Part shown: piece by piece, positions 1 to 7,476 of the stretch | How the letters are laid out: every line of letters begins with the position of its first letter | Position numbering within the stretch: the first letter of the stretch is position 1 | NCBI RefSeq assembly: GCF_015624425.1 | Contig: NZ_CP049919.1 | Location: 2,294,001-2,358,000 of the forward strand | Source: Roseateles sp. DAIF2 | Lineage (GTDB): Bacteria > Pseudomonadota > Gammaproteobacteria > Burkholderiales > Burkholderiaceae_C | DNA: 64,000 bases | Direction: 5' to 3' | Notes under the pieces: model-generated | Databases searched by the model: none | What the model was told of the DNA's origin: nothing | Seen by the model: only the letters and a program-made list of their open reading frames with translations | Translations under genes and position numbers: made by a program

Positions 1-586
1 CGCGGTAGCGAGCCTTGGCCGAGGCCACGCAGGCGTCCTTGGCGTCGCCGGACAGGCTGTCGCATTGGGTGCGGGCCAGCTTGTAGTCGGCCTTCAGCTG
101 GGCCAGTTCGGCCTCCTCGTTGGCGGCCACGACCTGCTTGCCCTGCTTGACATCGGCCTTGGCCTTGTCGCGCGCGGTCTTGGCCTCGCGCACGCAGACG
201 TCCTTGCTGTTGCCGGACAGGTCGTCGCAGCGTTCCTTGGCCAGCTCGTAGCGCGTCTCGTACTGGGTTTCCATCAGCTTGAAACGGTCCTTGCTGTTGC
301 CGCTGTAGTTGAACTCCAGCTGGGCCAGGGCGACCTTCTCGCGGCCCTTGGCGGCCTCGACGCAGACGTCCTTGGCATTGCCGGCCAGCGCGCCGCAGAC
401 CTCGCGCTCGGTCTTGTAGGCGGATTCGATGTCGGCCTTGGCCGCGTCATAGGCGCCCTTGGAGAAGTTGGCGCCCTGGGCGGCGCCGACCCCGGCGCCC
501 AGCACCATGGCCAGCGCGAGGCCGGCGCAATGGCGCGGCAGGGTGAAGGGTGAGGAGGAGGTGGGTGTGGATGTGCTTCTCTTCAT
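1..586 (-). CDS. Secreted protein with repeated two-cysteine motif (C-terminal part outside window)
   Basis: The reading frame starts at the ATG at 584-586, with GGGAG about nine bases upstream, and runs without a stop off the left edge, so the C-terminus is missing. Residues 1 to about 38 look like a long signal peptide ending near GAAQGA. The mature part is charged and helical. A motif repeats at least three times, Cys-x3-(A/S)-G-(N/D)-x-K-D-x-C-(V)-x2-A-K, for example CDDLSGNSKDVCVREAK, spaced by about 45-50 residues. The paired cysteines may form disulfides in the periplasm. I do not recognise a named family. The gene at 4178 carries one related motif. It is the last gene of the minus-strand stress cluster. 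Function unknown. Confidence 0.75.
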   Translation of the reverse strand, partial: MKRSTSTPTSSSPFTLPRHCAGLALAMVLGAGVGAAQGANFSKGAYDAAKADIESAYKTEREVCGALAGNAKDVCVEAAKGREKVALAQLEFNYSGNSKDRFKLMETQYETRYELAKERCDDLSGNSKDVCVREAKTARDKAKADVKQGKQVVAANEEAELAQLKADYKLARTQCDSLSGDAKDACVASAKARYR

Positions 587-630
587 CGGTGGTTCTCCCA
601 TGTCTTTGTTGGCTGTGCCGCGTGGCCCGA

Positions 631-1083
631 TCAGCCGCGCAGTTCCAGCTGGTTGTCGACGCTCAGCACGCCCTTGACGGCCATCGCCAGCTGGGTGGCG
701 CGGTCGCGCGAGACCGGGTCGGGGGCGGTGCCGCGCAGCGCGACGCGGCCATTGACCGTGTCCACATTGATGCGCAGCGAGCTCAGCTTCGGATCCTTGG
801 CCAGCTCGGCATTGACGCCGGCGGTGATCTCCGCGTCCTCGACCTTGGACTCGACCTTCTGGGCCGCGGCCTCGGTGGCGACCTTGGCGTCCTCGGCCTG
901 GCGCTTGATCGCGTCCTTGGCCGCATCGGCGCGCTGCTCGGTCTTGGTGATCGCCTCGTCCAGGCGTTCACCGGCGCTACGCTCCTGCTCGTTCTGGCGG
1001 CCGCAGGCGCTCAGCAGCAGGGCGCTGCCGGCGATCGCGAGCGCAAGGGACAGGGAATGCTTCTTGGTGGGGGTGGTCATCAT
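631..1083 (-). CDS. BON-domain lipoprotein
   Basis: About 150 residues. The start is the ATG pair at 1078-1083, after an AAGGA stretch; earlier in-frame codons translate to non-protein-like sequence. An N-terminal signal with lipobox LSAC places the protein at the outer membrane or periplasm. The middle (about residues 30-85) is Ala/Lys/Glu-rich and probably coiled coil. The C-terminal 65 residues form a BON (OsmY-type) domain, with the typical run VNGRVALRGTAPDPVSRDRA. BON proteins are envelope proteins linked to osmotic and membrane stress and to phospholipid binding. Its neighbours (CsbD, a second BON protein, DUF1328) fit a general stress regulon. Confidence 0.85.
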   Translation of the reverse strand: MMTTPTKKHSLSLALAIAGSALLLSACGRQNEQERSAGERLDEAITKTEQRADAAKDAIKRQAEDAKVATEAAAQKVESKVEDAEITAGVNAELAKDPKLSSLRINVDTVNGRVALRGTAPDPVSRDRATQLAMAVKGVLSVDNQLELRG

Positions 1084-1135
1084 GGTGAGGGTCCTTTCCT
1101 TCCTGATGGTGTGATGCTTGGAGCGAACGGCCGGT

Positions 1136-1354
1136 TCACGGGCGGAACCAGTGCTGCTCCAGATAGTCCTCCCAGCCCAGCAGCTGGCGTTCGGCCTCGT
1201 CCTTGGCGATGCCATAGCGTTCCTGCAGCTTGCCGCTGAGCTGTTCGCGCCGGCCGGCGATGACGTCGAGGTCATCGTCGGTGAGCCGGCCCCATTGCTC
1301 GCGCACGGTGCCGCTGAGCTGTTTCCAGTTGCCTTCGATGCGGTCCCAGTTCAT
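1136..1354 (-). CDS. CsbD-like stress protein
   Basis: A 72-residue CsbD-family protein. The start at 1354 has a good AAGGAGAG ribosome site. The N-terminus MNWDRIEGNWKQLSGTVREQ and the segment GRREQLSGKLQERYGIAKDEAE are characteristic of the family. CsbD-like proteins are small, hydrophilic, probably cytoplasmic proteins induced in the general stress response of many bacteria; their molecular role is unknown. It lies between two BON genes on the same strand with short gaps, so cotranscription is likely. Confidence 0.88.
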   Translation of the reverse strand: MNWDRIEGNWKQLSGTVREQWGRLTDDDLDVIAGRREQLSGKLQERYGIAKDEAERQLLGWEDYLEQHWFRP

Positions 1355-1385
1355 GGCGGGCTCTCCTTGCTTCGTGTCGGCGCGC

Positions 1386-1706
1386 TCAGGGGCGCACGCT
1401 GACCTCGTTCTTGACCTTCTTGACGCCCTTGACCTCATGGGCCAGGCGTTCGGCGTCGCTGCGCTCGGTGCTGTTCTTGGCGAAGCCGGACAGCATCACC
1501 TCGCCGTTGAGCGTCTCGACCTTGATCGCCGCGGCATCGACGGTCTTGGCCTCGACGAACCTGGCCTTGACGGCGGTGGTGATGGCGGCGTCGTCGATGT
1601 ATTCGCCCACCGTGGACTGTCCGCGGGAAACGGCGCAGCCGGGCAGGACGGTCAGCACCGCCAGGGCGCTGATGGTGGCGGCAAGTACGGGGCGTGCAAA
1701 CATCAT
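1386..1706 (-). CDS. BON-domain lipoprotein, single domain
   Basis: A 106-residue protein with a signal peptide and lipobox LPGC followed by one BON domain (residues about 35-105), including LNGEVMLSGFAKNSTERSDA. The start is the ATG pair at 1701-1706, with AAGGAG upstream. It is a paralogue of the BON protein at 631-1083 but lacks its coiled-coil linker. The shared two-box promoter found in this cluster lies about 60-115 bases upstream, so this gene probably begins the transcript running through csbD, the longer BON gene and the Cys-motif protein. Confidence 0.87.
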   Translation of the reverse strand: MMFARPVLAATISALAVLTVLPGCAVSRGQSTVGEYIDDAAITTAVKARFVEAKTVDAAAIKVETLNGEVMLSGFAKNSTERSDAERLAHEVKGVKKVKNEVSVRP

Positions 1707-1762
1707 GGTGGGCTCCTTGTGCTGTTTCGGTTTGTCTCGGTCCGGAGGGAACCGATACATCC

Positions 1763-1820
1763 AGTCTAGGAAGGGGCTTGTCGGCGCGGCATCGGCCGGG
1801 TGGCAGCCGCCTTGTAGGAC
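1763..1820 (-). promoter_or_regulatory. Two-box promoter upstream of the BON gene
   Basis: On the coding strand GTCCTACA (1820-1813) is followed 42 bases later by CCTAG, giving a -10-like TAGACT (1768-1763). The same arrangement precedes the DUF1328 gene and the gene at 3797. No TTGACA-like -35 is visible at the expected place, which suggests an activator-dependent promoter. The assignment is inference from conservation of three copies. Confidence 0.5.
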
Positions 1821-1861
1821 GGCGACGCATGGCGGCGTCGGCGCCCAGGGCCGTTCCCGGT

Positions 1862-3295
1862 TTACCACCAGCGCTCGAACAGCCGCGCCAGCGCCTCGCG
1901 GGCGCGCTGCCATAGCGGGCGGCGGCGCCAGTCCGCGGCGGTGATGGGCTGCGAGGCGGCCAGGTCCTGGCGGAACATGCGCTCCATCTGCTGGCCGAAG
2001 TCCTCGCCGATCACGACCGCGTTGACCTCGTTGTTGCCGGTGAAGCTGCGCCAGTCCATATTGCTGGAGCCCACGGTCGAGACCACGCCGTCGATCACCG
2101 CGGTCTTGGCGTGCAGCACCGCGTCCTGCAGCTCATGGATCCCGACCCCGGCCGCCAGCAGCCGCGTGTAGTAGCTGCGCCCGGCATGCAGCACCGGCGC
2201 AAAGTCGCTGAGCGAGGGCAGGATCAGCTGCACGTCGACGCCGCGCTGCGCGGCCTCGCACAGCGCATCGATCATGTCCTGGCCGGGCGCGAAGTAGGCC
2301 ATCGTCAGATGCACGCTCTGCCGGGCCGCATCGATCGCGCCGAGCAGCATCGCGTAGATCTGGTTGAACTCATCGTCCGGCGTCGACGGCAGGATGCGCA
2401 CCAGCTGCGCGCCGGCCGGGCGCGGCGTGGCAACGGCCGGCGGCGGCAGCTCGCCCGGGCAGCCCTGCTGCGCCCAGGTCTCGCGCAGCAGCTGTTCCAG
2501 CGCCTGCGCGGCGCCGCCGCGCAGCTGGATCTGGGTGTCGCGCCAGCCGGCCTCGGGCGAGGCCGGTTTGCCCTTGCTGCCGAAGGAGCCGCGCGAGTAG
2601 ACCGCGCTGATGTTGATGCCGCCGGTGAAGCCGAGCCCGCGGTCCACCACCAGAATCTTGCGGTGGTCGCGGTGCGTGATGTCCCAGTAGCCGGGCCGGC
2701 GGCTCGGGCCGACCGGGTTGAAGGCGCAGACCGCGATGCCGGCCGCGGCCAGGCCGTCGAAGTAGGCGCGCTCGGTGCCCAGCGATCCGAGCGCGTCGTA
2801 GATCATCGCGACGCGCACGCCCTGTTCACGCTTGCGCTTGAGCAGCGCGGCCAGCTGCTGCGCGATCGGCGCGTCGTCGATGATGTAGCTCTCCAGCAGC
2901 ACGGTCTCGCGCGCCTGCTCGATCGCCTCGAACATCGCCGCGAAGGTGGCCGGCCCATCGAGCAGCAGCCGCACCTCGTTGTCGGCATGCAGCTGCACCG
3001 GCCCCAGCGCATTCATCACGGCCAGGTGCTGCTGCATCAGCGCGGCGCTGCCCTGGGCACCGACGCGCCGCAGCAGCGCCGCGCGCTCCTGCGGGCCCAG
3101 GCGCCGGCCCTGCGCGCTGCGCACCTCCAGCTGCTGCGCCACCGCGCCGGTCGCGGCCGAGGCCGCGCGCGGCGGCGGTGGCAGGTCGGCGCGCGGCTGC
3201 ATCGTCTTGAACGAGGCACAGGCGCTCAGGGCCAGCGCGAGCGTCGACAGCAGCGCTGCGCGCCCGAGCGTCGTCCGATGCGGCAGCGGCGCCAT
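1862..3295 (-). CDS. Phospholipase D/cardiolipin synthase-family lipoprotein
   Basis: A 477-residue protein with signal peptide and lipobox LSAC (about residues 23-26). It has two phospholipase-D HKD motifs: HRKILVVD at 211-218, followed by GFTGGINI, and HAKTAVID at 395-402, followed by VSTVGSSNMDWRS. This layout fits the ClsC/ClsB-like branch of cardiolipin synthases, which join a phosphatidyl group to phosphatidylglycerol or phosphatidylethanolamine; a nuclease or phospholipase is less likely. The lipoprotein signal puts the catalytic domains in the periplasm. It lies 41 bases downstream of the DUF1328 gene and probably shares its promoter. All four histidine/lysine catalytic residues are intact. 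Confidence 0.85.
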   Translation of the reverse strand: MAPLPHRTTLGRAALLSTLALALSACASFKTMQPRADLPPPPRAASAATGAVAQQLEVRSAQGRRLGPQERAALLRRVGAQGSAALMQQHLAVMNALGPVQLHADNEVRLLLDGPATFAAMFEAIEQARETVLLESYIIDDAPIAQQLAALLKRKREQGVRVAMIYDALGSLGTERAYFDGLAAAGIAVCAFNPVGPSRRPGYWDITHRDHRKILVVDRGLGFTGGINISAVYSRGSFGSKGKPASPEAGWRDTQIQLRGGAAQALEQLLRETWAQQGCPGELPPPAVATPRPAGAQLVRILPSTPDDEFNQIYAMLLGAIDAARQSVHLTMAYFAPGQDMIDALCEAAQRGVDVQLILPSLSDFAPVLHAGRSYYTRLLAAGVGIHELQDAVLHAKTAVIDGVVSTVGSSNMDWRSFTGNNEVNAVVIGEDFGQQMERMFRQDLAASQPITAADWRRRPLWQRAREALARLFERWW

Positions 3296-3336
3296 CGCGA
3301 CGGGTCTCGGTCAGTCGGGCCCTGGGCGGTTCGGCG

Positions 3337-3513
3337 TCACTTGCGCAGGGCGCCGACGCCCAGGGCGGCCAGCACCAGGAACAGCAGGAAGACGAACAGG
3401 AACACGAAGAACAGCAACTTGGCGATGCCGGCGGCGCCGGCCGCGAGGCCGCCGAAGCCCAGCACGCCGGCCACGACGGAGATCAGCGCGAAGATGAGGG
3501 CCCACTTGAGCAT
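3337..3513 (-). CDS. DUF1328/UPF0391 small membrane protein
   Basis: A 58-residue protein with two hydrophobic segments, [20 protein letters not shown] and a Phe/Leu-rich second helix, typical of the DUF1328 (UPF0391, YtjA-like) family. The ATG at 3513 follows CAGGAG. These proteins sit in the inner membrane and often accompany CsbD and BON stress genes; no biochemical function is known. It is the first gene after the two-box promoter at 3599-3657 and is followed at short distance by the phospholipase-D gene. Confidence 0.88.
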   Translation of the reverse strand: MLKWALIFALISVVAGVLGFGGLAAGAAGIAKLLFFVFLFVFLLFLVLAALGVGALRK

Positions 3514-3598
3514 GATGTCTGGCTCCTGGTCGAGGTTGAAGAAGGAAGAAAGACCGACGGGTCTTCGGCACTGGGCCGCATGGCCGGCGCATGAATCG

Positions 3599-3657
3599 AC
3601 TCTAGGAGCCGCGGCCGGGCGCCGGGCATCGGTGCGGGTCGCCGGCGGCTGTAGGAC
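3599..3657 (-). promoter_or_regulatory. Two-box promoter upstream of the DUF1328 gene
   Basis: On the coding strand GTCCTACA (3657-3650) is followed 43 bases later by CCTAG with a -10-like TAGAGT (3604-3599). An identical CCGATGCC segment occurs at the same distance from the box here and in the BON promoter. It is divergent to a third copy at 3733-3790. Confidence 0.5.
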
Positions 3658-3732
3658 GGCACCGCGTTCGTCTGCTTGCAAGCGCGCGGGTTTGCTTGCA
3701 AATACTGGGTGTTTTCGGACCGATGCGGCCTT

Positions 3733-3790
3733 GTCCTACAGGTCCCGGGGGCCAGTCCCGACAAGCCTGCCGCGGAGCGCTTCCTAGCAT
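3733..3790 (+). promoter_or_regulatory. Two-box promoter upstream of the 3797 gene
   Basis: GTCCTACA at 3733-3740 is followed 42 bases later by CCTAG (3783-3787), with TAGCAT as a possible -10 at 3785-3790. If this -10 is used, transcription would start at or next to the ATG at 3797, predicting a leaderless or nearly leaderless mRNA. The 283-base gap 3514-3796 otherwise holds only TTGCAAGC-type short repeats around 3675-3700. Confidence 0.45.
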
Positions 3791-3796
3791 CAAGGT

Positions 3797-4147
3797 ATGG
3801 ACAAGTTCGATGACAAGCCCACCGTTTCCCCCCTCGGCCTGTCCGCCGATGCCGTGCTCGAGCTGCTGCTGAGCACGCCGCTGAGCATCGTCGTGCGGGC
3901 CCGCGCCGAGTTCGACGACGGCTCGGTCACGCAGGAGGCCGGCCTGGTGATCGCCCGCCAGGGCGGCTGCCGCGGCGACCGGCCGACGCTTGCCGCGCTG
4001 CAGGCCGCGGCCTGGTTGTGCGCGGTGCGCCTGAGCCGTTGCGGCAGCGCGGTGCGCCGGCTCTGCCGCGTGCTGATTCGCGTGGATGGCGGCTGGGTGC
4101 CCGTGCTTGAGTGGCCGGGCGCGCTGCCGCGCCCCGCGGCCGCCTGA
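3797..4147 (+). CDS. Hypothetical protein, 116 residues
   Basis: I do not recognise this family. The protein is soluble, without signal peptide or membrane segment. It begins MDKFDDKPTVSPLGLSADAV and ends in a Pro/Ala tail, with a basic, cysteine-containing stretch around residues 70-95. The ATG has no well-spaced Shine-Dalgarno sequence (AAGG almost touches the start), which fits the near-leaderless transcript predicted from the promoter at 3733-3790. It is the first gene of a plus-strand trio (3797, 4178, 4648) divergent from the DUF1328 gene. Coding character is supported by strong G/C third-position bias and an uninterrupted frame. Confidence 0.6.
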   Translation: MDKFDDKPTVSPLGLSADAVLELLLSTPLSIVVRARAEFDDGSVTQEAGLVIARQGGCRGDRPTLAALQAAAWLCAVRLSRCGSAVRRLCRVLIRVDGGWVPVLEWPGALPRPAAA

Positions 4148-4177
4148 AACCGAAACCCGATGTTCAGGAGTCTTGTG

Positions 4178-4612
4178 ATGAAACATCTCAACTCACCGTC
4201 GATGCTCCGGGCCGGCTGCGTGGCCGCCGCCGCGCTGCTGACCGGCCTGGCCTTCGCGGCGAATTCCAGCGAGGCGCAGCGCCAGGCCGCGCGCCAGTAT
4301 CAGCAGGAGCGCGCCGACTGCCTGGCCGGCCGCAGCGCGCAGGACCGCCCGACCTGCCTGAAGGAGGCCGGCGCGGCCTATGCCGAGGCGCGCCGTGGCC
4401 GCCTGGATCGCGGCGCCGATGCCCGCCAGCTGAGCGAGAACGCGCTGCTGCGCTGCCAGGCCGTGCCGACCGAAGACCGCGCCGCCTGCGAGCGCATGGC
4501 GCGCGGCGGCGGCACCGTCAGCGGCTCGGTGGCCGAGGGCGCGGTGCTGAAGGAGCTGGTGACGCGCCGCATCGAGCCGGCTCAGGCTCCCGCGTCGGCC
4601 GCTTCGCAGTAA
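4178..4612 (+). CDS. Small secreted protein with a two-cysteine motif
   Basis: A 144-residue protein. I place the start at 4178, because AGGAG ends seven bases before it; an ATG at 4160 has no such site. A signal peptide ends near LAFA. The mature part carries CLAGRSAQDRPTCLKEAG, similar to the cysteine-pair repeat of the gene at 1-586, and a second cysteine pair around residues 89-104. It is probably periplasmic. No named family is recognised. It belongs to the stress cluster by position and by its motif shared with the gene at the left edge. Confidence 0.7.
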   Translation: MKHLNSPSMLRAGCVAAAALLTGLAFAANSSEAQRQAARQYQQERADCLAGRSAQDRPTCLKEAGAAYAEARRGRLDRGADARQLSENALLRCQAVPTEDRAACERMARGGGTVSGSVAEGAVLKELVTRRIEPAQAPASAASQ

Positions 4613-4647
4613 GACCGGATTTCGCAAGCCCAGAAGGAGTCCCCATC

Positions 4648-4857
4648 ATGATCATCAGAAAACTCGCCTGGCTCGCCGCCACCTCGCTGGCCGCCGCCGC
4701 CGTCAAGCATTGGTGGAAGCAGGGCGGCGCGGCACCGGGCTCGCCACATCGCCGCCGCCGCGAGGAGCGCGAGGCCGTGCAACGCTGGGAGGACGAAGGC
4801 GGCCTGGTGCCGGCGGTCGCGAGCCCACCGGGCCGCCCATCCCGCGCGCGCAGCTGA
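4648..4857 (+). CDS. Small membrane-anchored hypothetical protein
   Basis: A 69-residue protein with AAGGAG eight bases before the ATG at 4648. Residues 1-20 form a hydrophobic helix (MIIRKLAWLAATSLAAAAVK), followed by a basic, proline-rich tail with a cluster of arginines. It may be a single-pass inner-membrane protein with a cytoplasmic tail. The stop lies only three bases before the convergent MFS gene. No family is recognised. Confidence 0.6.
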   Translation: MIIRKLAWLAATSLAAAAVKHWWKQGGAAPGSPHRRRREEREAVQRWEDEGGLVPAVASPPGRPSRARS

Positions 4858-4860
4858 GAC

Positions 4861-6393
4861 CTAGGTCCCTTGACCCGCGGTCGGTCGGACCGCGATCCGC
4901 GGTCCGCGCAGCAGCATCAGCAGGCCACCCGCGGTGGCGACGGCCAGTCCGGCCAGCAGCTGCAGCAGGGTCACGAAGGCGGCCGCATAGCTCTGCGCCA
5001 GCCGCGCCTCCTGGCCCGGCAGTAGGCGGGCGGCGGCGTGCAGCTCGCCCAGCGCGGCGCGGCTGGAAGCCTCCAGCACGACGCTGTCCGGTAGCGGCGT
5101 AGCGGCCGCCGCGGCGAGCTCGCGATGGATCAGGCCGGCGAGCAGGGCGCCGGCCAGCGCGATCGCGACGCCGTCGGCGGAGATGCGCACCGTGTTGAAG
5201 AGCCCGGTCGCCATGCCGACCCGGTCCGGCGGCATGCCCTCGACCGCCATCGCATCCATCAGGCCCCAGGGCAGGCCGATGCCGACGCCGATCAGCAGCA
5301 GCGGGAAGCGCAGCGCCGCGCCACCGCCCTGGGTGAAGACCTGGGCCAGCCAGAGCAGCCCGCCGGCGACCAGGAGCAGCCCCAGACTGCACAGAGCCCG
5401 GGCGCTGAACCAGCGCGTCAGTCCGGCGGCCAGCAGCGGTACGAGCAGCAGCGGCGCGGCCAGCCAGCTCATCAGCCGGCCGGTCTGCAGCGCGCCATAG
5501 CCGTCGATGCCGATGAAGCGGCCGGGCAGCATCACGATCAGCACGATGAACAGCAGGGCCGGCGAGGCCGCCAGGGCCAGCACGCCGACAAAGCCGGGGT
5601 CGCGGAAGAAGCGCAGATCCAGCATCGGGCGCCGGACCCGGCGTTCGATCGCGACGAAGGCGGCGAACAGCAGGGCCGACACCAGCAGGGCGAGGCCCAC
5701 CGAGGCATCGCTCCAGCCCCGCTCCGGCAACCGCAGCATGCCGAAGGTGAACAGGCCCAGGGCCAAGGTGAAGCTGATCGCACCGGGCCAGTCCAGGCCG
5801 CCGCGGGCCGACTCCCGGCTCGGCCGGGTGCTGACCAGCACCAGCAGCCAGGCGAGGGCGCCGACCCCGGCGGTGGCATGGAAGACGCCGCGCCAGCCGG
5901 CGGTCTCCACCAGCCAGCCCGCGGCCAGCGGACCGAAGGCCAGGCCGATACCGAAGCTCGTGCCCAGCAGGCCGAAGGCGCGCGCACGCGCCGGCCCGGC
6001 CTCGAACAGCGGCGCCAGCGAGGACATGGCGGCCGCGAAGGCCGCCGCACCGCCCAGCCCCTGCAGCAGGCGCAGCAGGTCGATCCACGGCAGGGAGCCG
6101 GCCAGCGGGATCAGCCCCGTGATCGCGACGAAGCCGGCCAGCCCGAGCAGCCAGATGCGCCGGCGCCCGTAGAGGTCGGTCAGACTGCCCGATACCATCA
6201 TCGCGCCGCCATAGCTGAGGATGTAGGCGTTCATGACCCAGCTCAGCTGGGCCGGGCTGCCGCCCAGCTCCCGGCTGAGCGAGGGCAGGACGACGGCGGG
6301 GCCGGTGAAGCACAGCGGTATCAGCAGGCCGGTCAGGCAGGTCGCCAGCAGCTGGAGCAGGCGCAGGGTTCGGGCGGGGCGATGGTCGGACAT
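4861..6393 (-). CDS. MFS multidrug efflux transporter, DHA2-like (14 TM)
   Basis: A 510-residue transporter. The ATG at 6393 gives the normal N-terminus; upstream in-frame sequence is non-protein-like. About 14 hydrophobic segments, the motif QLSWVMNAYILSYGGAM in helix 1-2 and the MFS motif A GSLTDLYGRRRIW place it in the DHA2 drug:H+ antiporter family of the inner membrane. Substrates cannot be read from the sequence. A periplasmic loop of about 50 residues lies near the C-terminus, before the last helix. The divergent LysR gene at 6500 is its probable regulator. Confidence 0.88.
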   Translation of the reverse strand: MSDHRPARTLRLLQLLATCLTGLLIPLCFTGPAVVLPSLSRELGGSPAQLSWVMNAYILSYGGAMMVSGSLTDLYGRRRIWLLGLAGFVAITGLIPLAGSLPWIDLLRLLQGLGGAAAFAAAMSSLAPLFEAGPARARAFGLLGTSFGIGLAFGPLAAGWLVETAGWRGVFHATAGVGALAWLLVLVSTRPSRESARGGLDWPGAISFTLALGLFTFGMLRLPERGWSDASVGLALLVSALLFAAFVAIERRVRRPMLDLRFFRDPGFVGVLALAASPALLFIVLIVMLPGRFIGIDGYGALQTGRLMSWLAAPLLLVPLLAAGLTRWFSARALCSLGLLLVAGGLLWLAQVFTQGGGAALRFPLLLIGVGIGLPWGLMDAMAVEGMPPDRVGMATGLFNTVRISADGVAIALAGALLAGLIHRELAAAAATPLPDSVVLEASSRAALGELHAAARLLPGQEARLAQSYAAAFVTLLQLLAGLAVATAGGLLMLLRGPRIAVRPTAGQGT

Positions 6394-6499
6394 GGTTCTT
6401 CTGAGGTTCTGGGCGCCCAGCTTAGAGTCGGGCCATGCAAAGAAAAACCGGCGCGAGGGATCAGCACCTCGGAAGAAAATTCTCAAGCGGGATAGCGCG

Positions 6500-7393
6500 A
6501 TGACGACGGACCGGCTGGGCAGCATCGGCCTGTTCGTGCGCGTGGCCGAGCGCCTCGGCTTCTCGCCCGTCGCGCGCGAGCTGGGTCTGTCGCCGTCGGC
6601 GGTGGGCAAGGCGGTGGCGCGCCTGGAGGCACGCCTGGGCGTGCGGCTGTTCCATCGCAGCACGCGCACCCTGGCCCTGACGGCCGAGGGCGAGAAGTTC
6701 CTCGAGCGCTGCCGCCGCATCCTCGGCGAGCTGGAGGCGGCCGAGCTGGAGATGACGCAGGCCAGCGAGGCGCCGCAGGGGCGCCTGCGGGTCAGCCTGC
6801 CGCGGCACAGCGGCCTGTTCGAACCGGTGATCGCAGACTTCATGCGGCGCTATCCGGCGGTGGAGCTGGATCTGGATTTCTCGGACCGGCTGGTGGACGT
6901 GATCGGCGATGGCTTCGACGCCGCGGTGCGCGCCGGCGTGCTGGCCGATTCGGACCTGAAGCGCCGCCGCCTCGGCAGCTTCCGCCGCGTGCTGGTCGGA
7001 GCCCCGGCCTACTTCGCGGCCCATGGCCGGCCCCGGCGTGCCGAGGACCTGCGGGAGCATGCCTGCCTGCATTACCGTTTTCCCAGCACCGGCCGGCTGG
7101 AGCCCTGGCCGCTGCCGGTGGAGGCCCGCGGCCTGTTCGCCGAGCTGCCGCGCAGCCTGGTCTGCAACAGCGTGGAGATGCGCATCCATCTGGCGCTGCA
7201 GGGCCAGGGCATCGCCTGCCTGCCCGACTTCATCGTGGCGCCGCATCTGCGCAGCGGCCGGCTGCTGACCATCCTGGACGATGGCGGCGAGCACCGCGGC
7301 GCGCTGTGGGTGCTCTGGCCCGCCAGCCGCGAGCCCTCGCCCAAGCTGCGCGCCTTCATCGACTGCCTGAGCCGCGGCCTCGCCGCGTCGTGA
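6500..7393 (+). CDS. LysR-family transcriptional regulator
   Basis: A 297-residue protein of normal family length. The N-terminal winged helix-turn-helix spans residues 1-60 (ARELGLSPSAVGKAVARLEA, then LFHRSTRTLALT), followed by a substrate-binding-like domain. It resembles the AaeR/DmlR/YhaJ-type branch in the RxLGSFRRVLVGAPAYFAAHG region. It is transcribed away from the MFS gene across 106 bases, the usual arrangement of a LysR regulator controlling an exporter. Its ligand is unknown. Confidence 0.9.
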   Translation: MTTDRLGSIGLFVRVAERLGFSPVARELGLSPSAVGKAVARLEARLGVRLFHRSTRTLALTAEGEKFLERCRRILGELEAAELEMTQASEAPQGRLRVSLPRHSGLFEPVIADFMRRYPAVELDLDFSDRLVDVIGDGFDAAVRAGVLADSDLKRRRLGSFRRVLVGAPAYFAAHGRPRRAEDLREHACLHYRFPSTGRLEPWPLPVEARGLFAELPRSLVCNSVEMRIHLALQGQGIACLPDFIVAPHLRSGRLLTILDDGGEHRGALWVLWPASREPSPKLRAFIDCLSRGLAAS

Positions 7394-7476
7394 GGCGCCG
7401 GCGGCGCGGGCTATCCGGCCGGGCCGAAAGGGGTTAGAACCGGGGCTTGTCGCGCGTCTCCAGGGAGGAGCCCCGC

